Shown here one piece after another: positions 37,283-47,678 of a stretch of 64,000 nt of DNA. Location: positions 1-64,000 of the forward strand of contig JACEHZ010000596.1 of NCBI GenBank assembly GCA_017893485.1, read 5' to 3'. Under the pieces are notes generated by a model. That model was not told the origin of the DNA and searched no databases. It saw nothing but the letters and a program-made list of their open reading frames with translations. Positions within the stretch are counted from its first letter, which is position 1. Every line of letters starts with the position of its first letter. A program made the translations under genes and the position numbers. The stretch comes from Hemerocallis citrina. Lineage: Eukaryota > Streptophyta > Magnoliopsida > Asparagales > Asphodelaceae.

Positions 37283-37294
37283 TGGTATCAGAGC
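37283..37294 (+). other. Primer binding site, initiator-Met tRNA type
   Basis: TGGTATCAGAGC starts nine bases after the LTR end, with GGTTTTTAG between, and continues CTAGGCTCGAA. This is the usual start site for minus-strand cDNA in plant chromoviruses. Confidence 0.9.
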
Positions 37295-37407
37295 CTAGGC
37301 TCGAACCATGCTAAGCTCAACAATATACACATCACGTGGATTACATGAATGTTAATAACCAACTTGCCATCTGGAGATTTACCCCATTCGAATATGTATT
37401 TCAGACT

Positions 37408-37503
37408 ATGGTTCACGGAGGCTCTTCGACTTCTACACCCAGGGATGAACTATCGGAGATCGTCGCCATCCTCCAGGAGATGCAACGAATGATGGAGCTA
37501 CAG
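37408..37503 (+). pseudogene. Gag N-terminal remnant
   Basis: The frame reads MVHGGSSTSTPRDELSEIVA followed by ILQEMQRMMELQ, which resembles the acidic, helical start of a chromovirus gag. After position 37503 the sequence changes to a hydrophobic, unrelated reading, so this is probably the point where the parental gag-pol was replaced. It shows that the element derives from a gag-coding ancestor. Confidence 0.55.
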
Positions 37504-37966
37504 CACTTTATTCCTTTTCTTCTTTTCTGCTTGTTTCTTGTTCTTATCTTGCTTAATTTTTCTCTCTTCCTAAACTTCTCATTTTATAGAAATGAGAGAT
37601 GAGTAACTGACAAATTATTCATTCCCGTTTCTTCCATTTTTCTTTGCGGCACCAATCTTACCACAATTTTTCAACATTGTTTGGTGGGTGGGGCCACTTT
37701 ACCAAATAAGTTTGACAACCAACATCTTCGTGTTACCAATCTCTTAATTCTGCTCAACTCATCGATCGCTATCACGTGCATCTAGAAACATCACCATCAG
37801 AGTGGTGCATCGGAAGCGTGGTAGAGTCCCTTATTGATTCGTGGAATGAATATCAAAGTAAACTTCAACGTCATCAACAACTCAAGGTTCGATGTTATAT
37901 TTGGAATGGATAGGGGCCAAAGTGCAAATATTGGCCATAGGCCGGTTATAGGGTGCGGTGCCTTAA
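37504..37966 (+). other. Unassigned sequence between gag remnant and purine tract
   Basis: About 460 bp with no recognised domain. It may combine captured noncoding sequence and residual element sequence. The stretch 37834-37960 has an open frame (MIRGMNIKVNFNVINNSRFD) that I cannot assign. Confidence 0.4.
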
Positions 37967-38184
37967 TGAAGAAAAAGACAAGAAGAAGAAGAAATAAAAA
38001 GAAGAGAAAGAGAGAGAGAGAAGTCAAAGAAAGAAGAAAGAAAAAGAGAAAGAAGAAAAAGAGAAAGAAAGAGGAAGAAGAAAGAGAGAGAAGTCGGAGA
38101 AGGAAGAAGAAAGAAAGAGAAGTCGGAGAAGAAAGAAAGAGAGAGAGAGAGGTCGGGGAAGAAAGAGAAGAAGAGAAAGAAGAA
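37967..38184 (+). repeat. Purine-only-like GA/GAA tract
   Basis: About 218 bases that are almost entirely A and G on the plus strand (GAAGAAAAAG, GAGAGAGAG units), with a few isolated T and C. It lies just upstream of LOG and may be an expanded GA-rich 5' UTR of the captured gene. Lys/Arg/Glu-rich ORFs read from it are artefacts of composition. Confidence 0.8.
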
Positions 38185-38288
38185 GGCAACTCGGGAGCAA
38201 GCTTCGGTGAAGAGAAAGAGTGAGAATCCGATAGCAGAGGCGGGAGCAAGAAAGAAAGAGAGAGTAGGAGCTCGGATTTTCTTGGCAA

Positions 38289-39014
38289 ATGGAAAGAAGA
38301 GATCAAGAATCGGTAGCGGGGATGAAGAGGAAATCGCTGGAAGAAGAAAGTGAAGCAGGGAAGAAGATGAAGCTTTCTTCATCTTTATCGAGATTCGGCA
38401 GGATTTGTGTATTTTGTGGCAGTAGCTCTGGCAAAAGAGCTAGCTATCAGGAAGCCGCGATCGAGCTCGGTAAGGAGCTTGTAGAGAGAAATATCGATCT
38501 CGTCTACGGTGGTGGGAGCATAGGATTGATGGGCCTGGTTTCTGACGCTGTTCGTACTGGTGGCCGACACGTGTTGGGAGTGATTCCCAAGTCCCTGATG
38601 CCGAAAGAGATTACTGGGGGAACTGTGGGAGATGTTAGAGTTGTCTCTAACATGCACGAGAGGAAGGCTGAAATGGCTCATGCTGCTGATGCTTTCATAG
38701 CCTTGCCCGGAGGTTATGGAACACTTGAGGAATTGTTCGAGGTGATCACTTGGGCTCAACTAGGGATCCACAGCAAACCGGTGGGACTTTTAAATGTTGA
38801 TGGATATTACAACTCGCTCCTGTCCTTCATAGATTCAACTATGGCTGAGGAGTTTATATCCAGTAAGGCCAGACGTATCTTGATTTCAGCTCCATCTCCT
38901 AAGGAGTTACTAAGAAAATTGGAGGAGTATGTGCCGGAGCGAGATGAGCTTGTGAATCAGCTGAACTGGGATGTTAGCGATGTAGGTGGTTCAGATTCTA
39001 AGCCTAGACATTAA
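38289..39014 (+). CDS. LOG: Cytokinin riboside 5'-monophosphate phosphoribohydrolase, LOG family, intronless
   Basis: LOG enzymes hydrolyse cytokinin nucleoside monophosphates to free active cytokinin and ribose 5-phosphate in one step, in cytosol and nucleus. The 241-residue frame has the Rossmann-like start [11 protein letters not shown] (38-48), [10 protein letters not shown] (73-82), the conserved MHERKAEM (122-129, with the catalytic Arg of the family) and the signature PGGYGTLEE (140-148). It continues to a normal C-terminus ([17 protein letters not shown]). Family members are usually about 210-225 residues; the extra length is a charged N-terminal leader (1-34) with Lys/Arg clusters. 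M12, M27 or others could be alternative starts. The whole frame is in one exon, whereas plant LOG genes normally have several introns, so this is a cDNA-derived copy inside an LTR retrotransposon. No inactivating change was seen. Transcription probably depends on the LTR. Confidence 0.93.
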   Translation: MERRDQESVAGMKRKSLEEESEAGKKMKLSSSLSRFGRICVFCGSSSGKRASYQEAAIELGKELVERNIDLVYGGGSIGLMGLVSDAVRTGGRHVLGVIPKSLMPKEITGGTVGDVRVVSNMHERKAEMAHAADAFIALPGGYGTLEELFEVITWAQLGIHSKPVGLLNVDGYYNSLLSFIDSTMAEEFISSKARRILISAPSPKELLRKLEEYVPERDELVNQLNWDVSDVGGSDSKPRH

Positions 39015-39183
39015 ATTGTTGATTCCTCCAGTTGAGGATGCACAATTTGTCTTTAGTTGTATTCGTGCCTTTGTACTCTTTGTTTCTTTTATCTTCTGTT
39101 GTACTCTTCATTGAAGTGTATTGCATTTACTTCTTAAGCTATCCTATATCTCGCCTAAGTAAATTTCGAGGACGAAATTTTTT
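39015..39183 (+). other. 3' flank of LOG and end of element interior
   Basis: The first 110 or so bases after the stop are T-rich and UTR-like, with no poly(A) tract. They then join AAATTTCGAGGACGAAATTT (39161-39180), a sequence commonly seen at the pol end of plant chromoviruses. The junction is therefore between captured 3' UTR and retroelement sequence. Confidence 0.6.
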
Positions 39184-39200
39184 TGTAAGGTGGGTAGGAT
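39184..39200 (+). other. Polypurine tract before the 3' LTR
   Basis: TGTAAGGTGGGTAGGAT lies directly before the 3' LTR, as expected for the plus-strand DNA primer in this family. Confidence 0.8.
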
Positions 39201-41971
39201 TGTAACTCCCTGTTCCAGTAGTACGTATTTTACTACGTAAATTTTTATACTTCAATTTTCAGATCAGTTTTATTTTTCTCTTTGGACTCTTTATCTAAAG
39301 CCAGAATATTTTTCTGATCAATTCTATAATTTTGTGATTTTTCGATTAGAGTTTAAATACAAATTTTAAACCCCGATTAATCCTAATCCTAATCCTAATC
39401 CTAATCCTAATCCTGCCTAACCCTACACCATATTTTCCACCACCCTACTACTCCTAATTCTCTCCAATCCGTCAACACCTCCATCACATTTTTCTACACC
39501 TCTCCACATTTTTCTACACCTCCTTTGATTTTTCTACACCTCCCTTGACTTTTCCACACCCTCCTTTTTGATTTTTCTACACCCCTCCTATCTCCTTCTT
39601 TCTATATATACACACACACACAACAGACCACCTCATTCCCTTCTTCTCTTCCTCTGCCACCTCCACATCCGAGAGCAAGCAACGCCCAAGCTCCACTTCA
39701 CATTCCACCTTCGAGCCAACGACTCCGCTTCTACGATCCCGTGAACCCCAAAAAATAACCCGACGCCGCGTCACCTTGTTGTCGTCGTCGCTCACCGTTG
39801 CTACCGTTAGCTACCGTCTTACCGCCGTTGTGCCGCCGTCCGTTGCCGACGTCGCTTCCTTCCGTGGTTAACACTACCACCGTAATCGTCACGTTATAAG
39901 GCAAGTACCTTGTACACTATTTTTGTTCTCGTACAAGCATTTTCCTTTGACTCGTAGCAAGTAGTCTAGTTATCATCATATTTTATTGTCAAACTCTGTT
40001 CTAGTCACTTGTTCCATGTTATATCAACTCAAGAGTGAACCGTTAACACATTTCGAATCGTGTTATCGAATATCGAATATTCAACCTTACTATCTCTAAA
40101 ATTTCTTGACCTTGCACTAAAAATTCGACCATGTTTCCAATACTGGATTGAAGATTTTCTACGTGAAAATCGTAGCCCATCGAGTCCCGAATCCAGAACA
40201 TCTGACGGTTTCTCAATTGGATGTATAGATTGTGAGATATCGCGATTTTAGTACTGACATATCACAAATTCCTGAACCTGCACGGGATTACTAACCGGCA
40301 TCTCGTACTGAGAATTTGACCATGTTCCCGACACTGGATCGAAAAACTTTCTACATGAAAATCGTAGCCCTTCGAGTCTAGATATCCGAAACATCCAAAA
40401 GTTTCTCAATCCAATGTATAGATTGTGAGATATCACAGTTTTAGTATTGTGACTCCGAATTTTCAGAATGCGCGCGAAACATCGAAACCAACGAAGAATG
40501 AAATTGTACGCATCGCTACTATCTCTAGAATGTATCGTATGAATATGCGTTGGAACCGAAAGAGTCTACTTTCTAGAATCTCTGACGGAATCGGATTTGC
40601 TTTTCTGTAACAACGGGAAAGTGAATTTGAATACAGATATGTCAAGTTATCTAAAAATTCATCTATACATTTTTGCATATAAACCCTTTATTTTTCATAT
40701 TTAATGAACTGAGTGTATTATTGTTCTTGTAATAATAACTTGCATATATATAATAGGTTGATAGAATATATTTTTTACCACTTGATAATTCTATAATAAC
40801 TACTCTCGATATATGTACTCGTTTTACGTCTCATGTCCATGATTACTGCCCTTGATATTTTTCTTGACTAAACTATTTGATTACACCGTTCCACTAGTCG
40901 TACCAATTGCATGTTCATAAAAGAATAACAAGCCGGGGTTATAAGGGTACGGCTTAATAGTGGACAATATAGGGGAGTATACTCGGAAGGGGGCCCGTGT
41001 TTCCCGAAATAGTGATTCTTGATTCTTGATTCTTGATTACACAATTCTTGATTACATAATTCTCGATTACATGATTCATGATTACATGTCTTGATACTAT
41101 CACTGGAAGACCCGAGTATATAATCCTATAGAATTCACTACTTAAGTCTAAACGTCACATGATTGATATGCACCGAACTTGTGGTATGGGACACAGGATT
41201 ACGTGCATTAGATAAGTTAATAAAACAGATAAACTCGAGATTTTCACTAAGCATGATTCTTGATTTCAAGATTCTTGATTACATGACTCTTGATTACATG
41301 ACTCTTGATTACAAGACTCTTGATTACATGATTCTTGATTACATGACTCTCGATCCTTGATTACATGATTATCGATTAACTGAGCCTAGGTTATCAATTG
41401 CTTATACCTTGAAGTCTAGAATACACTAGTTACAGTTATTACTTACATGATCATATTGTCCCAGTTCCTTGCTTACTTCCATATTGTATTTGTATTTCTA
41501 CCTCTTGTTTCTTCCATGTTATATCTTGTTATATTACCCATTTTTCTGCTTGTTGCTACTTGCTACCCGAAACTTGCTCTAACGGGAACCTTTCTATTTT
41601 TCTTTGAGTTAATGATTATACAGGTACTGATGGACCAGATGAGCAGACTCTCTAGATGATCGTTGCTGCTTTGTTACTACATGTTGTTTTTCTTTCAGTC
41701 GCTATTTTATCTAGTTGTTATAGCGAACTGTTCATCGTACTGTTTTAATTATGGCACCTTGTATTCTCGGGCATTTTGACCCGATGTTGATGTATTATCT
41801 GGATGATGGTTATTTTATTTTCAGCTCATATGATCATTATATTTGTCTGCGTAAATGTGTTATAAATATCTTGTTGAGCTTATAATTGCACAGCTTATGG
41901 GTGATGTATATCATTCGCTGGACCTCAGTTGCGTGCCTGTATTTCCGTATAGTGGGAAGTGGGGCGTGACA
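39201..41971 (+). repeat. 3' LTR of the LOG-carrying retrotransposon
   Basis: A nearly identical copy of 34505-37273 (2,771 against 2,769 bp). Differences noticed include one extra CA in the CACACA run, and single changes near 39721, 39872, 40452, 40491, 40773, 41003, 41467, 41493, 41568 and 41701. The array of GATTACATGACTC-like units differs at a few positions. Confidence 0.92.
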
Positions 41972-41976
41972 CGGAC
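41972..41976. repeat. Target site duplication, right copy (CGGAC)
   Basis: Exact repeat of 34500-34504, directly after the 3' LTR end GTGACA. Confidence 0.93.
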
Positions 41977-42165
41977 CCAAAGGATTCTCGGGTCGGTGCC
42001 TTCGGGAACCTTGGGTGTCCGCCGGACTATGAGTTTGGTGATGATGGTCGGTACACCGCCCTGCCATGGCCGCCCTCCTTGGTTTGCGGGCCATAGGAAG
42101 GGAGGAGTCAGGAGACCGAATGTTGGTTTTGGTCTGTCAAGTAGTTCCCACATACAGTGCCTACC
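41977..42165 (-). pseudogene. Gag N-terminus and degraded PBS of the second gypsy element
   Basis: This is the gag leader continuing from 34504 across the nested retrotransposon. The minus-strand frame includes MWELLDRPKPTFGLLTPPF, comparable with the first residues of gag at 1903. The PBS region (about 42145-42162) aligns with that of the first element (TGTGGGAAC kept) but its TGGCGCC core is mutated. Confidence 0.65.
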
Positions 42166-42350
42166 TGATGCTGCTTGTTTTCGGTGTGGGAGCAACATGT
42201 GTGAGTTCTTGTAATTTGTAAAGTGGAAGGGACAGTTCTCAACCGCAGATTCGGTTTGTTTCTGGATGTTGGCTCAGAAGAGTAGCTAGTGGCTGGCCGA
42301 CCGGAACACCTGCAAAGCTCCTAGAAATACTGGGAGAGATCCCGGCAACA

Positions 42351-45300
42351 TAGGGATGGCATTCGGGCTACTCGGGCCGGGCTGGGCCGGGTTAGGCCGG
42401 GCTTTGCCCGGTCCTGGGTCGGGCTCGAAGCTTACGCGGGCCGGGCTCAAGGTTGAAAACCTTGGCCGACCTGGCCCCCGGCCCCAAGTGTATGGGCCGG
42501 GCCGGTTCGGTTCGTGGGCCGGGCCGGTGTTTAGGGGGATTTTTTTGTAATATATTAAAGATCAAGTCTTAAATTATAATTTAAAAACAATTGCAAAGAA
42601 TAAAATTTCATAAATAAATGAAGTACATGATTTAATAAATTTGAAATTCTTAAATAAAACAAACTACATGAATAAAATTCCATACAAATTAGATCAAATT
42701 ATAAAACAAGGGAATTACTTAAATTTAAAGATCGAGATGGTCTCTATTTAGATTGAAGAGAAAGCATTAGACTATTGTTGTGCACTTCTACTTAACCTAA
42801 ATATAGAATCTCATTACCCTATATTTTCCAATTTATTACAATATATTGACTCATTGAACATCATTTTAATGTAAATTGACTAAATGTAATCGTTCAGTCA
42901 TTGCTACTTGTTGATCCAGCTTGTGCTTCAAGTAAGTCTTGGGTCCTCTCTTCCGCTTTCATCCAATCTTCAGTGCATACTAGCATCTCTAAATTTTTGG
43001 CTGTCAATCAGTTTCTGTTCGGGCTCATTATCCTGCCACCAAGAGAAAAAGCACTTTCCGATGCAACGGTTGACACCGGTGTTGTTAGCAGATCTCTAGC
43101 CATACGAGAAAGAATAATAAAAATTGCTTCATTACTCTTCCAAAACTCTAACACATCTTCTAAATCTTCAACTGTACTTTGTGCATTATACCAATTCAAC
43201 TCATTTGGTGAATTGATTCTTGGTTTTTTTGATTTAATAAGATTTAAAACACTACTACTAGCATGACTCTTTCCTTTTGCTAATAAGGAGGAAGAAGAAG
43301 AAGAAGAATCAACATTTTGTATTTGTGTTTGTGTAGTGTTAGATGAATAAAGCCTATCATAATAATCATATAACCTAGTCAAAATATTCTCAAATTTACG
43401 AGTAAAAGCAACATGATCAAAATCTAGTATTGCATCGTGTGGGGCATAAGTATCAAAAAATTCAATTAAATTTTTTGTACCATCTAATTTAATCATAGGA
43501 TTCATTACACTAGCTACACAATATAACATAGGAAGTGGATGAAAATATTTTAAAAATTTAATATATGCCGTATTGACCATATCTCCAATAAAAGGTCATT
43601 TTGCAAATCTTTAATTGTTGTATCATAGTCACAATTTCAAGTAAAATATGACTAGATGTAGATGAATATGTTTTTGAAAATTGCAAAGTTGTATCGTTAA
43701 AAGATTCTAAAAATTTATACAAACTATCGGCAAAAAACCAAAAATCATTATCTAACATACAACTTTGCATACCCATTGCGACACAAAAATCTCTAAGATT
43801 AAAACGATAATGAAGAACAACACCTAATAATTCAAAGGTAGAATTCCAACGATGTCTAACATCTTTAGGAAAACGTTTACATACAATTCCCCTAAGTTTA
43901 CACCAATCATGAAAAGCTTGATAAATTGGACCACTCAATTTAATATAATGTACACAATCTCTCATTGCATCAAGTTTATCATTTCCATATTTTAGTGCAT
44001 CTTGCACACAAAGATTTAAAATGTGACAAGCACACCTAACATGAAAAATTTCGGGTTTTATAAGATCTAAAGTAATTTTCAAGCTCTCAATTGCCTTTGT
44101 ATTGTTGGAGGCATTATCAAAACCAATAGCAAACACTTTATCATAAATACAAAAATTGTTACATGCTTCCATAATGTGTGTGGCTATAATTTCACCCTTA
44201 TGTGGATACCTAATATATCCAAATGAAATTATCCTCTTTTGACGTATCCAATCCGAATCTATCCAATGACATGTTACACACATCATTGGAACGCCGTTTA
44301 CTCCTACCCACCCATCTGATGTCAATGAAACTCTAGTGTTACGTGATTTTAGTGTTGCTATCAAAAAATCTTTAGTCTCATTGTAAACTAATTTACAATC
44401 ACTCTTAACTACATTTCTAGCAATCTTTTTATAATGGGTGTTGAGGGAGGTTTGTACAAAAGTCTCTACATATTTTTTTCACCAAACGAATATGGTAATT
44501 CACCCCTAATTACTAACTTAGCCATTCCCCTACGAACAAGATCGTGATCGTAGCTATGACTATCTACTTGACCGATTCTAGGATGTATTTTTTGTTGTGT
44601 GAGATTGTCTTTCGAAAATTATGGTTGACATTTGCTTAAGTGACGTTGAAGTGTACCCGTGCCCGATCCTAATATAAACTTATATGGTGTTTGACACTTC
44701 TTACATATTTTAAGTCCTACACTCTTATCATTTTGTGAAGGGACAAAATTGAAATAATTGTGTACTTCGGAAGTAGTCCCTCTAGTTATCCTTGATGTTA
44801 GAGAAGGACCTTGTTCCGATGGTTGTGGTTCTTCATGATCTTCTATTTCTATAGGATTTGAGTGTGTTTCATTCATATCGGGAAAACTATCATAATTCAT
44901 GAATGTTTCTTCACTATCTATATATGGATTTGGAAGGGAAGGAATGTTATGATTAGTGGATTCTTGACTACTATGTCTACCACCACCGCGTGATCGATTA
45001 GAGGCCATTTAAGTATAAAAAAACTAGTGTATGTAAAAAATTAGAGAGAAAACAATAACTAAATGTATGACAACTAATAATTTAAAACAAACAACAATCT
45101 ATCTCAATTAATAAATAACAACAATATCAAGAACTAGTGAGTGAGTAGTGTATGTATGTTTTACCACTTTACCAAACTTACAAAAGAAAATCTAAAAAAA
45201 TGAAGGGAAAGAAGTTCAAGAAAACCCAAACTAATTAAGAGATGTATCTGAGAATAATCAATTATGTTAAATCTACAAATTAAAAATATACTAAAATACC

Positions 45301-45751
45301 GTAAGAGTGTTTGAAGTTTGAAGAATGATTGTTGAGAAAGTTGAGAGCTAGTAGTATTGATTGTTGTTGTTGATGAGTTGATCACTTGGTTGTTGTTGAT
45401 TTTCCTTCCTTCAAAATGTAGAGAGATTTGATCTTGCAAACTTGAGAAAGTGTTGATCACTTATTTGTTGTTGTTGATTGGAGAAATAGTAGAGAGAATG
45501 AGAGATTTAAGTGAATTAGTGAAGATGAATGAAAGAAATGGTATGGTATATATAGAATATGAAAAATTTATGATTTCCTAAAATACCCCCCAAACTAGCC
45601 AGTATAAATTCATTGGGGGGCTTTTTTGTAATTTTTAATTTTTTTTTTTGAAAAAAAATAAAATAACCTGAAGCCAACGGTCGGCCCGAGCCTGGGCGGG
45701 CCGGTTCAGCCGATCCCGAGCTTCTTCGCCTTACTCGAGGACCAGACCGGA

Positions 45752-45783
<32 letters not shown>

Positions 45784-45852
45784 GGGTTCGCAGTTCAGTC
45801 CGAAAAGGAGGCGGGGCGGGGCGGGGCGGTCCCGGACTTGATGCCATCCCTA
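42351..45852 (-). mobile_element. hAT transposon, 3.5 kb, with intact ends
   Basis: The terminal inverted repeat is TAGGGATGGCAT at the left and its exact complement at the right. The 8-bp target duplication CGGCAACA is perfect at 42343-42350 and 45853-45860. Subterminal zones are rich in GGGCCGGGC (left) and GGGCGGG (right), and the right one includes a 30-base G run (45753-45782). The interior carries a transposase on the minus strand. Perfect ends suggest a fairly recent insertion, although the transposase has frameshifts. A leader of about 800 bp precedes the transposase ATG. Confidence 0.92.
42897..45008 (-). pseudogene. hAT transposase (BED finger, RNase H-like, dimerisation), frameshifted
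   Basis: The ATG at 45008 opens a 129-residue frame with an acidic Ser-rich leader and a BED-type zinc finger (CKKCQ ... LQRHLSKC). After a degraded stretch (44364-44619) comes the catalytic region (43558-44364) with TSDGW (first Asp), GFDNASNN (second Asp region) and the HVRCACHILNLCVQ motif. The last part (43008-43580) holds the hAT dimerisation box ending TPVSTVASESAFSLGGR, which includes the catalytic Glu. The true C-terminus (EDWMKAERRTQDLLEAQAG) lies in another frame and stops near 42897. At least three frame breaks are present, so the product is not functional, but overall length and order match RICESLEEPER-like plant transposases. Confidence 0.9.
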
Positions 45853-46130
45853 CGGCAACAGACCCTTCGACGATATAGTCAGCCATTGGAAAAGGGAAGG
45901 ATACTAGGGTTCAGGTGAGAATTTTGAGATTACATTCTTTAAGTAGGAGGGGGCCTGGTATTTATAGGCAGAGTAAATAGGTATCTAACCCTAATAAGCC
46001 AGGTTAGACCCGTTTGTCTGTGGGCCTGAAGTTGCAAAAGGCCAGTTGGACCTTTGACCTTATGATCTGAGATGAGCGAATACATAGAAGATCCGACGAC
46101 CATAACTGGACCATGTCACTTATACTCACA

Positions 46131-46823
46131 TCAGCCTTCATAATTAATCTTCAACATTTGGTAATCAAATTTCTTCGTGATGCATAAGTTTATGATCTCA
46201 TGGTCTTCCAAATAGCAATCCATAGTAGAATTTTGTTGGATGCACCCATCTTAAGAGCATCCACAGTCGTTTGTACAAAAAAAATGGCAAAAGGGCAAAA
46301 TAAGATTTGACAATTTCCGTTGTTCGCTGCAGCCTTAAATGCAAAATATAGCAATTTCGCAAACAAAATTAAACGGACGAAACATAATATTTCATCCATC
46401 TAAATTTGAGTAATTTTTAAAAAAAATTTCAATATTTTAATATTTTAATATTTTTTAATAATTTAATATTTTTCTTATTTTTTTAGTACAAGGATTCCAC
46501 AGTCATGATTAATTCCACCTGCCACTTAACTAACTAATTAATCACTTAATTATTTAACTAAATACATTAGTTTTAAAATTTAAAAATTAATTTTTTTTCG
46601 CAGACGAAACGTCATGTTTTATCAAATAAATTGTAAATTTATTTAAATAATAGAGACTATAATATGAGTAGCGTCAAATGCTTTCTCAAAAATAACAATG
46701 TACGGTTCCAAAGAGGGAAAAAAAAGGGCAATAGCCCACGACTGTATCAAGTGTTTTGCCAAAAATAACAAAATAGAAAACGACTAGATGAATCGATGAG
46801 AACACAACACTCTATCTTAACTC
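46131..46823. other. Intergenic AT-rich DNA with a MITE-like start at 46254
   Basis: AGAGCATCCACAGTCGT at 46254 resembles the ends of a widespread plant MITE type (GAGCATCCACAGTGG-like). The complementary right end was not found clearly; a weak candidate lies near 46730 (CCCACGACTGT). There are no genes. Confidence 0.4.
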
Positions 46824-47484
46824 AGAGCATCTGTAGTCGTTGGGAAAAAAAATATGCATATATGCATATGTAGAAATAGCAAAAGAAGTTTTGCTGCAGT
46901 CGTTTAAAAGCTATTTTTATGAATAAATCAAAGGGACGGCACATGAAGTGTCGTCCGAGGGATTAACGTCATTCAACCATAAAAATTTGTCATCGGAGTG
47001 CAAATAAAAAATTGCAAAAAATCCTTAAAAATTACAAAAACATTTTATAAATTACGAAAAAATTACAAAAAATTACAAAAATATTTCATAAATTACAAAA
47101 ACAAATACAAAATTACAAAAACATTTCAAAAATTGCAAAAAAAAAAAAACAAAAATTGCATAAATCTCCGGACGGCACATGAAGCGCCGTTCGAGATATG
47201 CGGAGGCAAGGGACGGCACTTCATGTGCCGTCCGAGGGATTTAATCATTTTGGGGGTTTTTTTAATTGAAAAAAAAATAATAAAAATCAAGGGACGGCAC
47301 TTGTCCGACGAAAAAAATATTAGTTGTTTTTGTGCGAGTATATGGATAAATCTCAAATCCATTCTCATTTATAACAAACGACTGTAGCGAAATATGAATA
47401 AAATAGATATTTGGCAAACGAGTGCAGCGCGTTTTTGATCTAAATATCTATTTTATCGATATTTAGCAAGCGACCGTTAGGAAA
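46824..47484. mobile_element. MITE-like element with four GGACGGCAC hairpins
   Basis: It starts AGAGCATCTGTAGTCGTTGG, a diverged copy of the motif at 46254. Inside are four GGACGGCAC units: three form near-palindromes of 23 bases (46934-46956, 47170-47192, 47211-47233) and one is shorter (47292-47306). The rest is A-rich with AAATTACAAAAA units. The right end (near CGACCGTTAGG, about 47469-47479) only partly mirrors the left, so the boundary is uncertain. It lies directly upstream of the acyltransferase promoter region. Confidence 0.5.
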
Positions 47485-47678
47485 TAATTATATACGTTAT
47501 ATTCGTGCATACGGAGTATATTTTAGGCGTAAACAGAAAAAAAAAAAAAACATCTTCTACTGACATTACACGCGCTAAATTGCTACTAACAAATCAGAAT
47601 ACGACACACCATCAAATTCAAACAACCGTGATCACGTCGCCCGCACACGCCCCCTGAATCCAGGGCCTCACGCCTCCA

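Larger units (their letters stand above)
34505..41971 (+). mobile_element. Young non-autonomous LTR retrotransposon carrying a LOG gene
   Basis: The element is 7,467 bp with 2.77-kb LTRs, a PBS, a polypurine tract and a perfect CGGAC target duplication. Between the LTRs are only about 1.93 kb: a short gag start (37408-37503), unassigned sequence, a purine-rich tract and a complete LOG coding region in the sense direction. There is no protease, RT, RNase H or integrase, so it would need enzymes from a relative; PBS and 3'-end motifs are chromovirus-like (Tekay side). By eye the LTRs differ at about 15 positions plus one 2-bp indel, so insertion is recent. It lies in the gag leader of the gypsy fragment 32235-42165. 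Confidence 0.93.
42166..46130 (-). repeat. 5' LTR of the second gypsy element, split by a hAT transposon
   Basis: It begins TGATGCTGC like the LTR at 1906 and ends near ATACTCACA (46130), so TG...CA ends are kept. With the hAT element removed it is about 455 bp, shorter than the 820-bp relative. Matching blocks include the segment around 42300-42343 and 45861-45890 (GACCCTTCGACGATATAGTCAG against CTCCAACGATCTAGTCAG at 2138-2155). The outer end is an estimate. Confidence 0.6.

Noticed and set aside
37834..38223. A 129-residue Lys/Arg/Glu-rich ORF upstream of LOG
   Set aside because: It is a translation of a GA/GAA tract; all frames there are open for compositional reasons and no domain is present.
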